Assembly: GCF_006385685.1 (NCBI RefSeq)
Contig: NZ_VFRP01000021.1
Location: 16,862-80,861 of the forward strand
Direction: 5' to 3'
DNA from: Amaricoccus solimangrovi
GTDB taxonomy: Bacteria; Pseudomonadota; Alphaproteobacteria; Rhodobacterales; Rhodobacteraceae
DNA: 64,000 nucleotides
Positions 34,837 through 45,083 of the stretch are shown in pieces; positions within the stretch are counted from its first letter, which is position 1; the number at the start of each line of letters is the position of its first letter. A model generated the notes under the pieces. That model saw only the letters and a list, made by a program, of their open reading frames with translations, did no database searches and was not told the origin of the DNA. Position numbers and translations under genes: made by a program.

Positions 34837-36581
34837 CAGTGGCTGTCCCTGCCGACCGGCGCGCCGCGGCAGCCCCTGAGGAAGTCGAAATCGGCGCCGG
34901 TATCCGCGCCCTGCACATGGGTGTGGAAGAGCTGCGCGTAGCCGCCGACCGGGGGTTCGAAACCCGGTTTCCACGCCGCCAGCCGCTCCGCCAGCTCGGC
35001 GTCCGGAATGTCGAGATGGATCCGCCGGGCCTCGACGTCGATCTCGATCATGTCGCCGTCGCGTACCACCGCGAGCGGGCCGCCGACCGCCGCCTCGGGC
35101 GAGGTGTGCAGGATGACGGTGCCATAGGCGGTGCCCGACATGCGCGCGTCCGAGATCCGCACCATGTCGGTGATCCCCTTGCGCAGCACCTTGGGTGGCA
35201 GGCCCATGTTGCCGACCTCCGCCATGCCCGGATAGCCCTTCGGACCGCAGTTCTTCATCACCATGACGCAGGTCTCGTCGATGTCGAGCGCCTCGTCGTT
35301 GATCTTCGCCTTGTAGTCGTCGATGTCCTCGAAGACGACCGCGCGGCCACGATGCTTCAGGAGCCGCGGCGAGGAGGCGGAGGGTTTCAGAACCGCCCCG
35401 TTCGGCGCGAGATTGCCGCGCAGCACGGCGATGCCGCCATGGCTCGTCAGCGCGCGCTCGGTTGGCAGGATCACGTCCTCGTCGTGGTTGCGGACATCCT
35501 TCACCTGGTCCCAGATCGACTCGCCCGCGACGGTCAGCGCGTCCCTGTTGAGAAGCCCCGCCTCGCCGAGCCGCTTGATGACCACGGGCAGGCCGCCGGC
35601 GTAGAAGAACTCCTCCATCAGGTACTTGCCCGAAGGCATCAGGTTCACGATCGTCGGCACGTCGCGGCCGCAGCGGTCCCAGTCGTCGAGCGTGAGGTCG
35701 ACGCCGACGCGCCCGGCGATGCCGAGCAGGTGGATGACGGCGTTGGTCGAGCCGCCGATCGCGCCGTTCGTCCGGATCGCGTTCTCGAACGCCTGCTTCG
35801 TCATCACGTCCGAGGGCTTCAGGTCGTCCTTCACCATCTGCACGATGCGACGGCCGGTGAGTTGCGCCATCATCCGGCGGCGCGAATCGACCGCCGGGAT
35901 CGCCGCGTTGCCCGAGAGCGCCATGCCGAGCGCCTCGGCCATCGAGGCCATGGTCGAGGCGGTGCCCATCGTGTTGCAGGAGCCGGGCGAGCGGCTCATC
36001 GAGGCTTCCGCCTCGGAGAATTCCTCGGGCGTCATCTCGCCCGCCTTCACCGCCTCGGAGAATTTCCAGAGGTGCGTGCCCGAGCCGACCCGCTCGCCCC
36101 GGAAGTAACCGTTCAGCATCGGCCCGCCGGTCACGACGATGCTCGGCAGGTCGCAGGAGGCCGCGCCCATCAGCAGCGAGGGCGTGGTCTTGTCGCAGCC
36201 CACCATCAGCACGCAGCCGTCCATCGGCTGGCCCCGGATCGCTTCCTCCACCGCCATCGCCGCGAGGTTGCGGAACATCATCGCCGTCGGGCGGAACGCG
36301 CTCTCGGAGGCGGAGAAGACCGGCACCTCGACCGGAAAGCCGCCCGCCTCGTAGACGCCCCATTTCACCCGCTCCGCGAGGTCGCGCAGATGCGCGTTGC
36401 AGGGGGTAAGCTCGGACCAGGTGTTGAGGATGCCGATCACCGGCCGCCCGTCGAAGAGATCGGCGGGAAAGCCCTGATTTCGCATCCATCCCCGGTGATA
36501 GATCTGATCGCGGCCGGTGCCGCCGAACCATTCCTGCGAGCGGAGGCGGCGCGGCCAGGGTTTCGGGGTAAAGGCGGTCAT
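34836..36581 (-). CDS. IlvD/Edd-family sugar-acid dehydratase (arabinonate/galactonate)
   Basis: Iron-sulfur dehydratase converting L-arabinonate or D-galactonate to the 2-keto-3-deoxy acid. 581 residues. Cluster cysteines are at about 61 (TPCNAHL), 129 (VGCDKTTPS) and 202 (SCNTMGTAST). GSTNAVIHL, VVFEDIDDYKAKIND and RISDARMSGTAYGT are also visible. Among IlvD/Edd enzymes the length and motifs fit the pentonate/hexonate group, not dihydroxy-acid dehydratase of branched-chain synthesis; the neighbours agree. Confidence 0.88.
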   Translation of the reverse strand: MTAFTPKPWPRRLRSQEWFGGTGRDQIYHRGWMRNQGFPADLFDGRPVIGILNTWSELTPCNAHLRDLAERVKWGVYEAGGFPVEVPVFSASESAFRPTAMMFRNLAAMAVEEAIRGQPMDGCVLMVGCDKTTPSLLMGAASCDLPSIVVTGGPMLNGYFRGERVGSGTHLWKFSEAVKAGEMTPEEFSEAEASMSRSPGSCNTMGTASTMASMAEALGMALSGNAAIPAVDSRRRMMAQLTGRRIVQMVKDDLKPSDVMTKQAFENAIRTNGAIGGSTNAVIHLLGIAGRVGVDLTLDDWDRCGRDVPTIVNLMPSGKYLMEEFFYAGGLPVVIKRLGEAGLLNRDALTVAGESIWDQVKDVRNHDEDVILPTERALTSHGGIAVLRGNLAPNGAVLKPSASSPRLLKHRGRAVVFEDIDDYKAKINDEALDIDETCVMVMKNCGPKGYPGMAEVGNMGLPPKVLRKGITDMVRISDARMSGTAYGTVILHTSPEAAVGGPLAVVRDGDMIEIDVEARRIHLDIPDAELAERLAAWKPGFEPPVGGYAQLFHTHVQGADTGADFDFLRGCRGAPVGRDSH

Positions 36582-36648
36582 GGCAGGCTCTCCGTGGTCT
36601 GGTCCGGGCGTCCGGCCCGGCCGGGGGATGCCGCCCCCGGGGCGGTCA

Positions 36649-37623
36649 TCACAAGGCGTCGACGGTCACGACCGTCTCGGCGTCATCCCCGGCGATCGCA
36701 AGCGGATTTCGAAGCGGCAGGCCGAACTCCGGCGCCGAGATCTCGAACACGTCGCCCGGCTCGGTCCGCACACCCTCCGCGAAGGAGAGCGTCGCCGTGC
36801 CGAACATGTGGACGTGCAGGTCGCCCGGCTGGCGGAACAGGTCGTACTTGAAGTGGTGGTGCTCGAGGTTGGCGACCGTGTGGCTCATGTTCGCCTCGCC
36901 CGAGAGGAACGGCGCCTCGAAGATCGCCTTCCCGTCGCGGATCACCCGCGAGGTTCCCCGGATGTCATGGGGCAGGTCGCCGACGAGCAGTTCCGGCCCG
37001 AAGGAGGCGGGGCGGAGCTTGGAATGGGCGAGGAAGAGGTAGTTCATCCGCTCCAGCACATGGTCGGAGAACTCGTTCGCGAGCGTGAAGCCGACCCGCC
37101 GCGGACGGCCGTCCCCGTCGATCAGGTAGAAGCCCGCGATCTCCGGCTCCTCGCCGCCGTCGAGCGCGAAGGCGGGCGAGGTGAGCGGATCGCCCGGCGC
37201 GACCGCGAGCGCGCCGGTGCCCTTGTAGAACCATTCCGGCTGGACGCCGACCTTGCCCTGCTCCGGCTTGCCGCCCTCGATCCCCATCCGGAACATCTTC
37301 ATGCTGTCGGACATGCCCTCGGGATTGGTGTGCATCGCGTCGCGCGCGGAAGCCGAGCCCGTGTGGGTGAGACCCGTCCCGGTCAGGAACATCCGCGCGG
37401 GCTCGGGATGGCGCAGCGGCACGTCGAGCGCGTCGCGTTCGAGCAGGGCGAGCAGGTCCACGGCCTCGCCGCCCGCGGGCAGGACGTCGCGGATCGGGCG
37501 GTCCTCGGCGATGGCCCGCGTGGCGAGATCGTAGATCGAGCCGATGCCGGGGACGAGCCGCGCCGCCTCCCCCTCGCGGGCGATCACGCCCCCCGATTTC
37601 AACTGGCTGAGGTGAAGTGTCAT
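36649..37623 (-). CDS. gguC: GguC/AraD1-family protein (FAH fold)
   Basis: 324 residues of the GguC family, named from the Agrobacterium chvE-gguABC operon and related to fumarylacetoacetate hydrolases. Visible FAH-like features are the LTGTGLTHTGSA segment, a metal-site-like EWFYKGTGA, EPEIAGFYLIDGDG, and GNEFSDH-like LANEFSDHV. Some members are annotated as 2-keto-3-deoxy-L-arabinonate dehydratase (AraD1), which would give an arabinose branch; this is not shown here. Its start overlaps the mmsB stop (ATGA), and 67 nt separate it from the next operon gene. Confidence 0.82.
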   Translation of the reverse strand: MTLHLSQLKSGGVIAREGEAARLVPGIGSIYDLATRAIAEDRPIRDVLPAGGEAVDLLALLERDALDVPLRHPEPARMFLTGTGLTHTGSASARDAMHTNPEGMSDSMKMFRMGIEGGKPEQGKVGVQPEWFYKGTGALAVAPGDPLTSPAFALDGGEEPEIAGFYLIDGDGRPRRVGFTLANEFSDHVLERMNYLFLAHSKLRPASFGPELLVGDLPHDIRGTSRVIRDGKAIFEAPFLSGEANMSHTVANLEHHHFKYDLFRQPGDLHVHMFGTATLSFAEGVRTEPGDVFEISAPEFGLPLRNPLAIAGDDAETVVTVDAL

Positions 37624-38819
37624 CCCTGCTTGCTCCGGTTGTAGACGTCGAAGATCACGGCGGCGAGCAGCACGAGACCCTTGATGACCTGCTGGTAGTC
37701 GATGCCGATGCCGAGGATCGACATGCCGTTGTTCATGACGCCCATGATGAAGGCGCCGACGACCGCGCCGACGATCTTGCCCGCGCCGCCCGACATCGAG
37801 GCGCCGCCGATGAAGCAGGCTGCGATCACGTCGAGTTCGAACGAGACGCCGGCCTTTGGCGTCGCGGTGTTGAGCCGGGCGGCGAAGATGAGCCCGGCGA
37901 GCGCGGCCAGCGCGCCCATGTTGCAGAAGGTGAGGAAGACCAGCCGCTCGGTATTGATGCCCGAGAGCTTCGCCGCCTTCTCGTTGCCGCCGATCGCGTA
38001 GATCCGCCGGCCGATGGTCGTCGAATTGGTGAGGAAGGTATAGGCTGCGATCAGGACCGACATGGTGATGAGCACGTTCGGCAGGCCGCGGTAGGTCGCG
38101 AGCAGCCAGGCGATGTAGACGATCGCGAGTGCCACGAGCGCGTTCTTGACCGCGAAGATCGTGAAGGGCTCGCCCTCGATCCCGAAGCGGACGTGGCGCG
38201 CCCGCGCACGGGCGGAGAGCCAGACGATCGTGGCGGCGGCGAGCACGCCGAGCACGATCGCCGTGACGTTTGGCTTGCCCACCCCGAAGAGATCCGGGAC
38301 GAAGCCGGTCGAGAGCAGCTGGAACGCCTTCGGGAACGGCCCGACCGACTGGCCGGCGAGGAGCCACAGCGTCAGCCCGCGAAAGACCAGCATGCCGGCG
38401 AGCGTGACGATGAAGGAGGGGATGCGCCAGTAGGCGACCCAGTAGCCCTGCGCCGCGCCGATCGCCGCGCCGCAGACGAGGCAGATCGCGATCACCAGGA
38501 CGACCGGCAGCCCCCATTGCACCAGCATCACGGCGGCGAGCCCGCCGATGAAGCCGGAGACCGACCCCACGGAAAGGTCGATATGCCCCGCGACGATCAC
38601 GAGCAGCATGCCGAGCGCCATGATGATGATGTAGCTGTTCTGCAGGAACAGGTTCGTCAGGTTCACCGGCCGGAGCAGCGTGCCGTCGGTCACGACCTGG
38701 AAGAAGGCCATGATCAGCACGAGCGCGATCAGGATGCCGTATTCGCGCAGATGGGTCTTGAGATGGGAGCCGAGCGTGGCGCTTTCGGCCGCCTCCGTAT
38801 TGGTCTTGGCGTGGGACAC
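37620..38819 (-). CDS. mmsB: Multiple-monosaccharide ABC transporter permease
   Basis: 399-residue inner-membrane permease (GguB/MmsB/XylH type), with about 10-12 helices and family blocks LVIVAGHIDLSVGSVSGFIGG, IPSFIVTLAGMLVFRGLTLW and IGGNEKAAKLSGI. GTG 38819 is the start, with AGGAGGG 9 nt upstream; the frame continues upstream only as shadow sequence. It lies 5 nt after mmsA and overlaps gguC. Confidence 0.9.
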   Translation of the reverse strand: MSHAKTNTEAAESATLGSHLKTHLREYGILIALVLIMAFFQVVTDGTLLRPVNLTNLFLQNSYIIIMALGMLLVIVAGHIDLSVGSVSGFIGGLAAVMLVQWGLPVVLVIAICLVCGAAIGAAQGYWVAYWRIPSFIVTLAGMLVFRGLTLWLLAGQSVGPFPKAFQLLSTGFVPDLFGVGKPNVTAIVLGVLAAATIVWLSARARARHVRFGIEGEPFTIFAVKNALVALAIVYIAWLLATYRGLPNVLITMSVLIAAYTFLTNSTTIGRRIYAIGGNEKAAKLSGINTERLVFLTFCNMGALAALAGLIFAARLNTATPKAGVSFELDVIAACFIGGASMSGGAGKIVGAVVGAFIMGVMNNGMSILGIGIDYQQVIKGLVLLAAVIFDVYNRSKQG

Positions 38820-38824
38820 GGGAA

Positions 38825-40357
38825 TCAGCCCTCCTGTCGGCCCTGCACGATCATGGACATGATCCGTTCCTGGCTGGCCTCGGTCTTGCCGAGCTCGCCC
38901 ATCAGCGCGCCCTCGCACATCACGTAGATCCGGTCGCACATGCCGAGCAGTTCGGGCATCTCCGAGGAGATCATGATGACGCCCCGGCGCTGGGCGGCGA
39001 GCTCGTTGATGATGTTGTAGATTTCATACTTGGCGCCGACGTCGATGCCCCGCGTCGGCTCGTCGAGGATCAGCACCTCGGGGTCGGTGAAGAGCCATTT
39101 CGCGAGCACGACCTTCTGCTGGTTGCCGCCGGAGAGGTTCATCACCTTCTGGAACACCGAGGGCGTGCGGATGCGGAGCGCGCGGCGGTAGTCCTCCGCG
39201 ACCTGCCGCTCGGAGGCGGTGTCGAGCACGCTCCGCTTCGAGACCCGCTCGAGGGCTGCGAGCGTCGTGTTGCGCAGGATCGTCTCCTCGAGGATCAGCC
39301 CGAGGCTCTTGCGGTCCTCGGTCACGTAGGCGAGGCCGCTTGCGATCGCGGCCTGCACGGTGGAGACGTCGATCTCCTTGCCGCGCAGCCGGGCGGTGCC
39401 CGAGATCTCGCGGCCGTAGCTCCGCCCGAAGAGGCTCATCGCGAATTCGGTGCGGCCGGAGCCCATGAGCCCCGCGATGCCGACCACCTCGCCGGCGCGG
39501 ACGCGGAGCGAGACGTCGCGGATCATCTGGCGGCCGACCTGCTCGGGATGCCAGACGTTCCAGTGCTCGACCTCGAGCAGCGTCTCGCCGATCTCGGCGT
39601 CGCGGTCGGGATAGCGGTGGGCCATGTCGCGGCCGACCATGTCGCGGATGATCCGGTCCTCCGCGATCGCGCCGCGCTCGCAGGCGAAGGTCGATACGGT
39701 CGCGCCGTCGCGCAGCACGGTGACGTTGTCCGCCACCCGCCGGATCTCGTTCAGCTTGTGCGAGATCAGGATCGAGGTGATGCCCTGGGCGCGGAATTCC
39801 AGCAGCAGGTCGAGGAGCGCCTGGCTGTCGTTCTCCTGCAGGCTCGCGGTCGGCTCGTCGAGGATCAGGAGCTTCACCTCCTTCGAGAGCGCCTTGGCGA
39901 TCTCGACGAGCTGCTGCTTGCCGACGCCGAGCTTGCCGACCGGGATGCCCGGGGCTTCCACCAGCCCCACCTTGCGCAGGAGCTCCGTGGCGCGGACGTA
40001 GGAATCGGCCCAGTCGATCACCCCCGCCGTCGCGATCTCGTTGCCGAGGAAGATGTTCTCGGCGATCGAGAGCAGCGGGACGAGCGCGAGCTCCTGGTGG
40101 ATGATGATGATCCCCTTCGCCTCGCTGTCGGAAATGCCGCGGAAGGCGACGGGCTGGCCGTCGTAGAGGATCTCGCCCTCGTAGGAGCCGTGCGGGTAGA
40201 CGCCCGAAAGCACCTTCATCAGCGTCGACTTGCCCGCGCCGTTCTCGCCGCAGATCGCATGGATCTCGCCCCGGGAGACGGTCAGGTTGACGTTGTCGAG
40301 CGCTCTGACGCCCGGGAAGGTCTTGGTGATGCCGCGCATCTCGAGAAGGGCCGTCAT
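38825..40357 (-). CDS. mmsA: Multiple-monosaccharide ABC transporter ATP-binding protein
   Basis: 510 residues with two ABC domains (GguA/MmsA/XylG type). Domain 1: [10 protein letters not shown] and [15 protein letters not shown]. Domain 2: [28 protein letters not shown] and [20 protein letters not shown]. It powers uptake of glucose, galactose, arabinose or xylose in relatives. The gap to chvE (151 nt) contains two stable hairpins. Confidence 0.92.
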   Translation of the reverse strand: MTALLEMRGITKTFPGVRALDNVNLTVSRGEIHAICGENGAGKSTLMKVLSGVYPHGSYEGEILYDGQPVAFRGISDSEAKGIIIIHQELALVPLLSIAENIFLGNEIATAGVIDWADSYVRATELLRKVGLVEAPGIPVGKLGVGKQQLVEIAKALSKEVKLLILDEPTASLQENDSQALLDLLLEFRAQGITSILISHKLNEIRRVADNVTVLRDGATVSTFACERGAIAEDRIIRDMVGRDMAHRYPDRDAEIGETLLEVEHWNVWHPEQVGRQMIRDVSLRVRAGEVVGIAGLMGSGRTEFAMSLFGRSYGREISGTARLRGKEIDVSTVQAAIASGLAYVTEDRKSLGLILEETILRNTTLAALERVSKRSVLDTASERQVAEDYRRALRIRTPSVFQKVMNLSGGNQQKVVLAKWLFTDPEVLILDEPTRGIDVGAKYEIYNIINELAAQRRGVIMISSEMPELLGMCDRIYVMCEGALMGELGKTEASQERIMSMIVQGRQEG

Positions 40358-40438
40358 GATCGTCTCGCCTGGGGCATCGGGGGGATCCCGAAGGGGCGGC
40401 CGGGGCCGCGGGGGGAGATCCGTCCTGGTCCGGAAGAA

Positions 40439-40497
40439 GTCCCGGGCGCGCGGCCCGGGACAGTTCGGGAGACGCGCGCGGCCGCGCCGCGCGCGCT
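40439..40497 (-). other. Two intercistronic hairpins between chvE and mmsA
   Basis: First stem: GTCCCGGGC pairs with GCCCGGGAC (40439-40447 with 40453-40461), 5-nt loop. Second: an almost pure G/C arm pair around 40473-40497. Both lie between the binding-protein stop and the ATPase start, the same layout as in the ytf operon, fitting differential stability of the binding-protein message. Confidence 0.6.
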
Positions 40498-40508
40498 CCG
40501 GGGAAGGG

Positions 40509-41570
40509 TCACTGGAGCTGGTTCGTGGTGTAGTAGCCGGAGCCGACCAGCACCTCTTCCCAGTTCGACGCGTCGACCGCGACCGGTTCGAGCAGGTAGG
40601 AGGGCACGACCTTGACGCCGTTGTCGTAGGTGGTCGTGTCGTTCACTTCCGGCTCCTGGCCGCTCATGAGCGCGTCGACCATCTTCACGGTCACGCCGGC
40701 GAGCGCGCGGGTGTCCTTGAACACGGTCGAATACTGCTCGCCCGCGATGATCGACTTGACCGAGGGCACCTCGGCGTCCTGGCCGGTGACGATCGGCATC
40801 TTCATGTCGCCCGAGCCGTAGCCGACGCCCTTGAGCGAGGAGAGGATGCCGATCGAGAGCCCGTCATAGGGGGAGAGCACGCCCTGGATCTGCTTGTCGG
40901 TGTAGTTGGCCGAGAGCAGGTTATCCATGCGCGACTGCGCCACCGCGCCGTCCCAGCGCAGCGTGCCGACCTTGTCCATGCCCATCTGGCCCGAAGGGAT
41001 CTTCACCGTGCCCGCGTCGATCAGCGGCTGCAGCACCGACATCGCGCCGTCGTAGAAGAAATAGGCGTTGTTGTCGTCCGGCGAGCCGCCGAAGAGTTCG
41101 ACATTGTAGGGGTCGTCGCCGAAGCGCGCCTTCATCCCGTCGACGAGACTGGTCGCCTGCAGGACGCCGACCTTGAAGTTGTCGAAGGTGGCGTAATAGT
41201 CGACGTTCGGCGTGTCCCGGATCAGCCGGTCATAGGCGATCACCTTGATGTCGGAGGCCTTGGCGTTCTCCAGCGCGTTGGTGAGCGTGGTGCCGTCGAT
41301 CGCCGCGATCACGAGGACGTTCACGCCCTTCACGATCATGTTCTCGACCTGGCTCAACTGATTCGGGATATCGTCCTCGGCGTATTGCAGATCGGTGTCG
41401 TAGCCGGCGGCCTTGAACTGCTCCACCATCGCGTTGCCGTCGGCGATCCAGCGCGCCGAGGATTTCGTCGGCATCGCGATGCCGATGGTCCCCTTGCCGT
41501 CGGCGAAGGCCTGACCCGCGAACAGGGTCGCGCCGATCGCGGCGGCGGCCGCGAGCATTCCGAATTTCAT
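40509..41570 (-). CDS. chvE: ChvE-like periplasmic sugar-binding protein
   Basis: 353 residues. A signal peptide (about 1-23, ending AFA) is followed by a type I periplasmic-binding fold: [58 protein letters not shown] in outline, and [17 protein letters not shown]. These match ChvE/MmsE proteins, which bind galactose, arabinose, glucose and other monosaccharides. ATG 41570 follows GGAGGACAGC. It is the first gene of the minus-strand operon and is divergent from a GbpR-like LysR gene, as in Agrobacterium. Confidence 0.92.
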   Translation of the reverse strand: MKFGMLAAAAAIGATLFAGQAFADGKGTIGIAMPTKSSARWIADGNAMVEQFKAAGYDTDLQYAEDDIPNQLSQVENMIVKGVNVLVIAAIDGTTLTNALENAKASDIKVIAYDRLIRDTPNVDYYATFDNFKVGVLQATSLVDGMKARFGDDPYNVELFGGSPDDNNAYFFYDGAMSVLQPLIDAGTVKIPSGQMGMDKVGTLRWDGAVAQSRMDNLLSANYTDKQIQGVLSPYDGLSIGILSSLKGVGYGSGDMKMPIVTGQDAEVPSVKSIIAGEQYSTVFKDTRALAGVTVKMVDALMSGQEPEVNDTTTYDNGVKVVPSYLLEPVAVDASNWEEVLVGSGYYTTNQLQ

Positions 41571-41714
41571 GCTGTCCTCCCCGGAAGGCGCCTCGCCTCC
41601 GGCGGGCGCCGTTTCTTTCGGCCGCCATGCGACCCGGAGCCTACTTTTCGCTCGGTTCCACATATCAATCAAATTACATTGTGGCCATTCGTGTTATCAA
41701 AACTGGTATGTGAC
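41571..41714. promoter_or_regulatory. Divergent chvE/gbpR promoter region
   Basis: 144 nt whose distal half is strikingly A+T-rich, with TATCAA repeated at about 41662 and 41694 and several T-N11-A spacings of the LysR-box kind. The LysR regulator next to it probably binds here to control chvE and itself. Confidence 0.5.
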
Positions 41715-42677
41715 ATGGCGGGCGAGCCGATCCTGAACCTCAAGCTCAACCAGTTGCGGCTGATCGGCGCGATCGCCGAGCATGGCCAGTTGCGCCTCGC
41801 GGCGGAGATGCTGGCGATCACCCAGCCGGCGGCCTCGCGCATGCTGGCCGAGATCGAGCGGGTGGTCGGCGCGCCGCTCTTCGCCCGGCATCCGAAGGGG
41901 ATGGGGCTGACGCCGCTCGGTCAGGTGATCGCGCGGCGCGCGCACGAAATGGCGGTCGAGATGCGCGATCTCTCGCGCGAGGTACGCGCCTTTCGCGAGG
42001 GGCGGGGCGGGGAGGTCGCGGTCGGCGCGGTGACGGGGCCGGCGGTCGGCTACCTCGTTCCCGCGATCCGGCGCCTGCGCGCCGAGGCGCCGGAGGTCGA
42101 GGTGCGGGTGGACGTGGCGCCCTCCGCGACGCTGGTGCGCGGGCTGAGCGCGGCGGATTACGACTTCGTGCTGGGCCGCCCGCTGCCCGAGAGCGACCGC
42201 CGCGCCTTCGAACTGCGTCCCGCCTGGCACGAATGGGTGAGCTTTCTCGTCCGGCGCGAGCATCCGCTGGCCGCGCGCGACCGGGTCGGCCTGGCCGATC
42301 TGCGGGAATTCGACTGGATCATTCAGGAGCGCGGCACGCCGATCCGGACCGCGGTGGACGAGGCGCTGTCGCGCGAGGGCCTGCCGGCGCCGCCGAGCAT
42401 CGTCTCCACCTCCTCGCTCGTGGTGATGATCGCCTTCCTCTCCCAGACCGACGCGGTCGCGCCGATGGCGCGGGAGGTCACGCGGATGATGACGCGCACG
42501 CCGGTCAGCGCCGGTTTCGTCCAGCCGCGGCTGGCGCGCGACCTGATGGTCTCGCCCTATTACATCATCCGGGCGCGGGGACGCGCGCTGTCGCCGGCGG
42601 CGCTGCGCCTGCTCGCGCTGGTGGAGGAGGAGCTCGACACCCGGGCGCCCGAGGGAATGGCCGAGGGCGAGGGCTAG
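41715..42677 (+). CDS. gbpR: LysR-family regulator, GbpR-like
   Basis: 320 residues. The N-terminal HTH (about 8-68, LNQLRLIGAIAEHGQLRLAAEMLAITQPAASRMLAEIE in outline) is followed by a periplasmic-binding-like effector domain from about 95. Divergent placement next to chvE matches Agrobacterium GbpR, which activates the galactose-binding-protein operon with galactose or arabinose. The 3' end overlaps the convergent PAS-protein gene by 4 bases. The regulatory role is inferred from synteny. Confidence 0.82.
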   Translation: MAGEPILNLKLNQLRLIGAIAEHGQLRLAAEMLAITQPAASRMLAEIERVVGAPLFARHPKGMGLTPLGQVIARRAHEMAVEMRDLSREVRAFREGRGGEVAVGAVTGPAVGYLVPAIRRLRAEAPEVEVRVDVAPSATLVRGLSAADYDFVLGRPLPESDRRAFELRPAWHEWVSFLVRREHPLAARDRVGLADLREFDWIIQERGTPIRTAVDEALSREGLPAPPSIVSTSSLVVMIAFLSQTDAVAPMAREVTRMMTRTPVSAGFVQPRLARDLMVSPYYIIRARGRALSPAALRLLALVEEELDTRAPEGMAEGEG

Positions 42678-43324
42678 TCCGGGTCGATCACGCGCAGATA
42701 GGGGCGGAGGCCCTCGCCGGGGCCCCGGGCGTGGGGATTGCCCTCGATCGCGCGGAGCCTCGGGGGCTGGCCCGCGAAGGCCGGCTGTTCCTCGGCGAAG
42801 CCCGGGAGGGCGCGGCGCGGCGCCTCCGCCGCCGGCTGGTCGCGCGTCTCGACCGGGGAGACCGAGACGTCCTGGATCGTGAAGGAGAGGGGCGGCGCGT
42901 AATGCTCACCCTCGCCGCCGAGGCAGCCCAGCACCCGGTTGATCTCGCCCAGGTCGCCGCGCAGCGGCATGAGCAGCATCGAGGCCCGGAAGCCTCCGGA
43001 GCGCATGCGCGCCTCGAGCCGCAACTCGATCACGGCGGGCTCGCTCATCGCGACGTCGAGGAGCCGTTCGAACCGTTCACGGTCGGACTCGCCGATCAGG
43101 AAGCCCGCCTCCATGCCGCGGACCTCCATTCCCATCATCTCGCAGAGCTTCATCCCCGCGAGCCGCACGCGCAGGTTCCCCGGACTCAGCCGTTCGAGGA
43201 TGAACATGTTCTCGAGCGCCGCTTCGAACTCGCGCGGGTCTATCTCGGCGCGATAGGGCGCGGCGCGTCCCGCCCTGAGCCGGTCCCAGTAGGAGTGAAG
43301 GGAGGTGAGCATCGCATCATTCAT
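42674..43324 (-). CDS. PAS_5-type PAS-domain protein
   Basis: 216 residues. The first about 150 match the alphaproteobacterial PAS_5 family: LHSYWDRLRAG, PYRAEIDPREFEAALENMFILERL, and LRVRLAGMKLCEMMGMEVRGM, then a beta-strand-rich segment. The remaining tail is proline-rich and disordered. No output domain is fused, so it may sense or bind a partner. It stands alone with about 190 nt of upstream sequence before the divergent yicC. Ligand unknown. Confidence 0.75.
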   Translation of the reverse strand: MNDAMLTSLHSYWDRLRAGRAAPYRAEIDPREFEAALENMFILERLSPGNLRVRLAGMKLCEMMGMEVRGMEAGFLIGESDRERFERLLDVAMSEPAVIELRLEARMRSGGFRASMLLMPLRGDLGEINRVLGCLGGEGEHYAPPLSFTIQDVSVSPVETRDQPAAEAPRRALPGFAEEQPAFAGQPPRLRAIEGNPHARGPGEGLRPYLRVIDPD

Positions 43325-43517
43325 TTCGCAACTTGACCCGGCCTGACCACCTGTTTACCTCTCAGTCGGATAGAGGCGGTCATTTGGTTAACGATTTCTT
43401 CATAGGCTAACGTGAAACGCGGATTATGTCGTAGCTTTCGCACTGTTCTCCTTAATGTGCGCCGATTTTGGCTAAAATTCGGGCGTCGCGCGACCTGGGC
43501 GCCCGCGGGGATTTGAG

Positions 43518-44426
43518 ATGGCACTCGCTTCGATGACGGGCTTCGCGGACCTTTCCGGGACGGTCGGGGATATCGCCTGGGTCTGGGAGACGCGGAGCGT
43601 CAACGGACGCAACCTGGACTTGCGTCTGCGCCTGCCGGACGGATTCGAGAGCCTGGAGGCGCCGGTCCGGATGGCCTTCGGCCAGGCGCTGAGCCGGGGG
43701 TCGGTGACCGTCGGCCTGCGCGTCGCGCGCAACGGCGGCGGGCAGGGCAACGGCGCCGCGGCCCGGGTCAATCCCGCCGGGCTCGACCTCGCGATCGAGG
43801 CGGTCGAACTGGCGAGCGAGGTGGCCGCGCGGCGGGGGCTTCCGCTCGCGCCGATGACGGCGGCGGACCTGCTGTCGGTGCGCGGCGTCTACGAATCGGA
43901 CTCGGCCTCGCCCTCGGAAAACCCGGAGGTGATGGCGGCGCTGGCCGGGGCGGTGAAGCCGCTCGCGGCGAAGCTGCGCGCGGCCCGGGCCGACGAGGGC
44001 CGCGAGGTGGCGCGGATCCTCACCGAGCGGATCGACCGGATCGCGGCCCTGACCGCGGAGGCGCGCGTCGCCGCCGAGGCGCGGGGGGCGAAGGTGGCGG
44101 CGCTGCTCCGGCAGCGGGTCGAGACGGTTCTCGGCGTCGCCGGGCAGGTCGACGAGGCGCGGCTGGCCCAGGAACTGGCGCTCATCGCCGTCAAGGCCGA
44201 CGTGACCGAGGAACTCGACCGCCTGGAGGCCCATGTCGCCTCCGCCCGCAGGCTTCTCGGGAGCGACGAGCCGGTCGGGCGCCGGTTCGACTTCCTGACA
44301 CAGGAGTTCAACCGGGAAACCAACACGCTCTGCGCCAAATCGGGCGCCGCGGATTTGACAGCGATCGGGCTGGAGATGAAGGTGGCGGTCGATCAGTTGC
44401 GCGAGCAGGTTCAGAATGTGGAATAA
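43518..44426 (+). CDS. yicC: YicC/YloC-family endoribonuclease
   Basis: 302 residues with the complete family outline: N-terminal [29 protein letters not shown], and C-terminal [38 protein letters not shown]. YicC proteins are reported to cleave RNA; the cellular role here is unknown. Three nt precede gmk, so yicC-gmk and the carbonic anhydrase gene form one operon, a common arrangement. Confidence 0.92.
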   Translation: MALASMTGFADLSGTVGDIAWVWETRSVNGRNLDLRLRLPDGFESLEAPVRMAFGQALSRGSVTVGLRVARNGGGQGNGAAARVNPAGLDLAIEAVELASEVAARRGLPLAPMTAADLLSVRGVYESDSASPSENPEVMAALAGAVKPLAAKLRAARADEGREVARILTERIDRIAALTAEARVAAEARGAKVAALLRQRVETVLGVAGQVDEARLAQELALIAVKADVTEELDRLEAHVASARRLLGSDEPVGRRFDFLTQEFNRETNTLCAKSGAADLTAIGLEMKVAVDQLREQVQNVE

Positions 44427-44429
44427 GAC

Positions 44430-45083
44430 ATGAGCGCCGCGCAGCCCCGGCGCGGCCTCCTGATCATCCTGTCCTCCCCCTCGGGGGCGGGAAAATCGAC
44501 GCTGTCGCGCCGCCTGCTCGCCTCCGATTCCAATGTGCGCTTCTCGATTTCCGCGACCACGCGCGATCCGCGCGTCGGCGAGGTCGAGGGCGAGCACTAC
44601 TACTTCACGGGCCGCGGCGAATTCGAGGCGATGGCGGCCGCGGACCAGATGCTCGAACATGCCGAGGTCTTCGGCAATCTCTATGGCACGCCGCGCGCGC
44701 CGGTGGAGCGGGCGATCTCGCTCGGCCAGGACGTGCTCTTCGATGTCGACTGGCAGGGCGGGCAGCAGATCCGGAATTCGAGCCTGCGCGACGCGGTGGT
44801 GACGATCTTCATCCTGCCGCCCTCGATCGCCGAACTCGAGGCGCGGCTCCGCGCGCGGGCGCAGGACAGCGACGAGGTGGTGGCCGGCCGGATGGCGAAA
44901 TCGCGCGACGAGATCAGCCACTGGGCGGAGTACGACTACGTGCTGGTCAACCGCGATCTCGACGCCTGCGAGGCGGACTTGCGCGCGATCATCGCGGCGG
45001 AGCGGCTGCGGCGGGACCGGCGGCCCGAGTTGCTCGGCATCGTGAACGCGCTGAACCGGGAATTCGAGGAGAGGATGGCATGA
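44430..45083 (+). CDS. gmk: Guanylate kinase
   Basis: Phosphorylates GMP to GDP. 217 residues: P loop [13 protein letters not shown]-binding segment [46 protein letters not shown] and the lid region. The stop overlaps the next start (ATGA). Confidence 0.97.
   Translation: MSAAQPRRGLLIILSSPSGAGKSTLSRRLLASDSNVRFSISATTRDPRVGEVEGEHYYFTGRGEFEAMAAADQMLEHAEVFGNLYGTPRAPVERAISLGQDVLFDVDWQGGQQIRNSSLRDAVVTIFILPPSIAELEARLRARAQDSDEVVAGRMAKSRDEISHWAEYDYVLVNRDLDACEADLRAIIAAERLRRDRRPELLGIVNALNREFEERMA

Noticed and set aside
43321..43524. 67-codon minus-strand frame between the PAS and yicC genes
   Set aside because: No recognisable features, overlaps the yicC start, and the region is needed for two divergent promoters.
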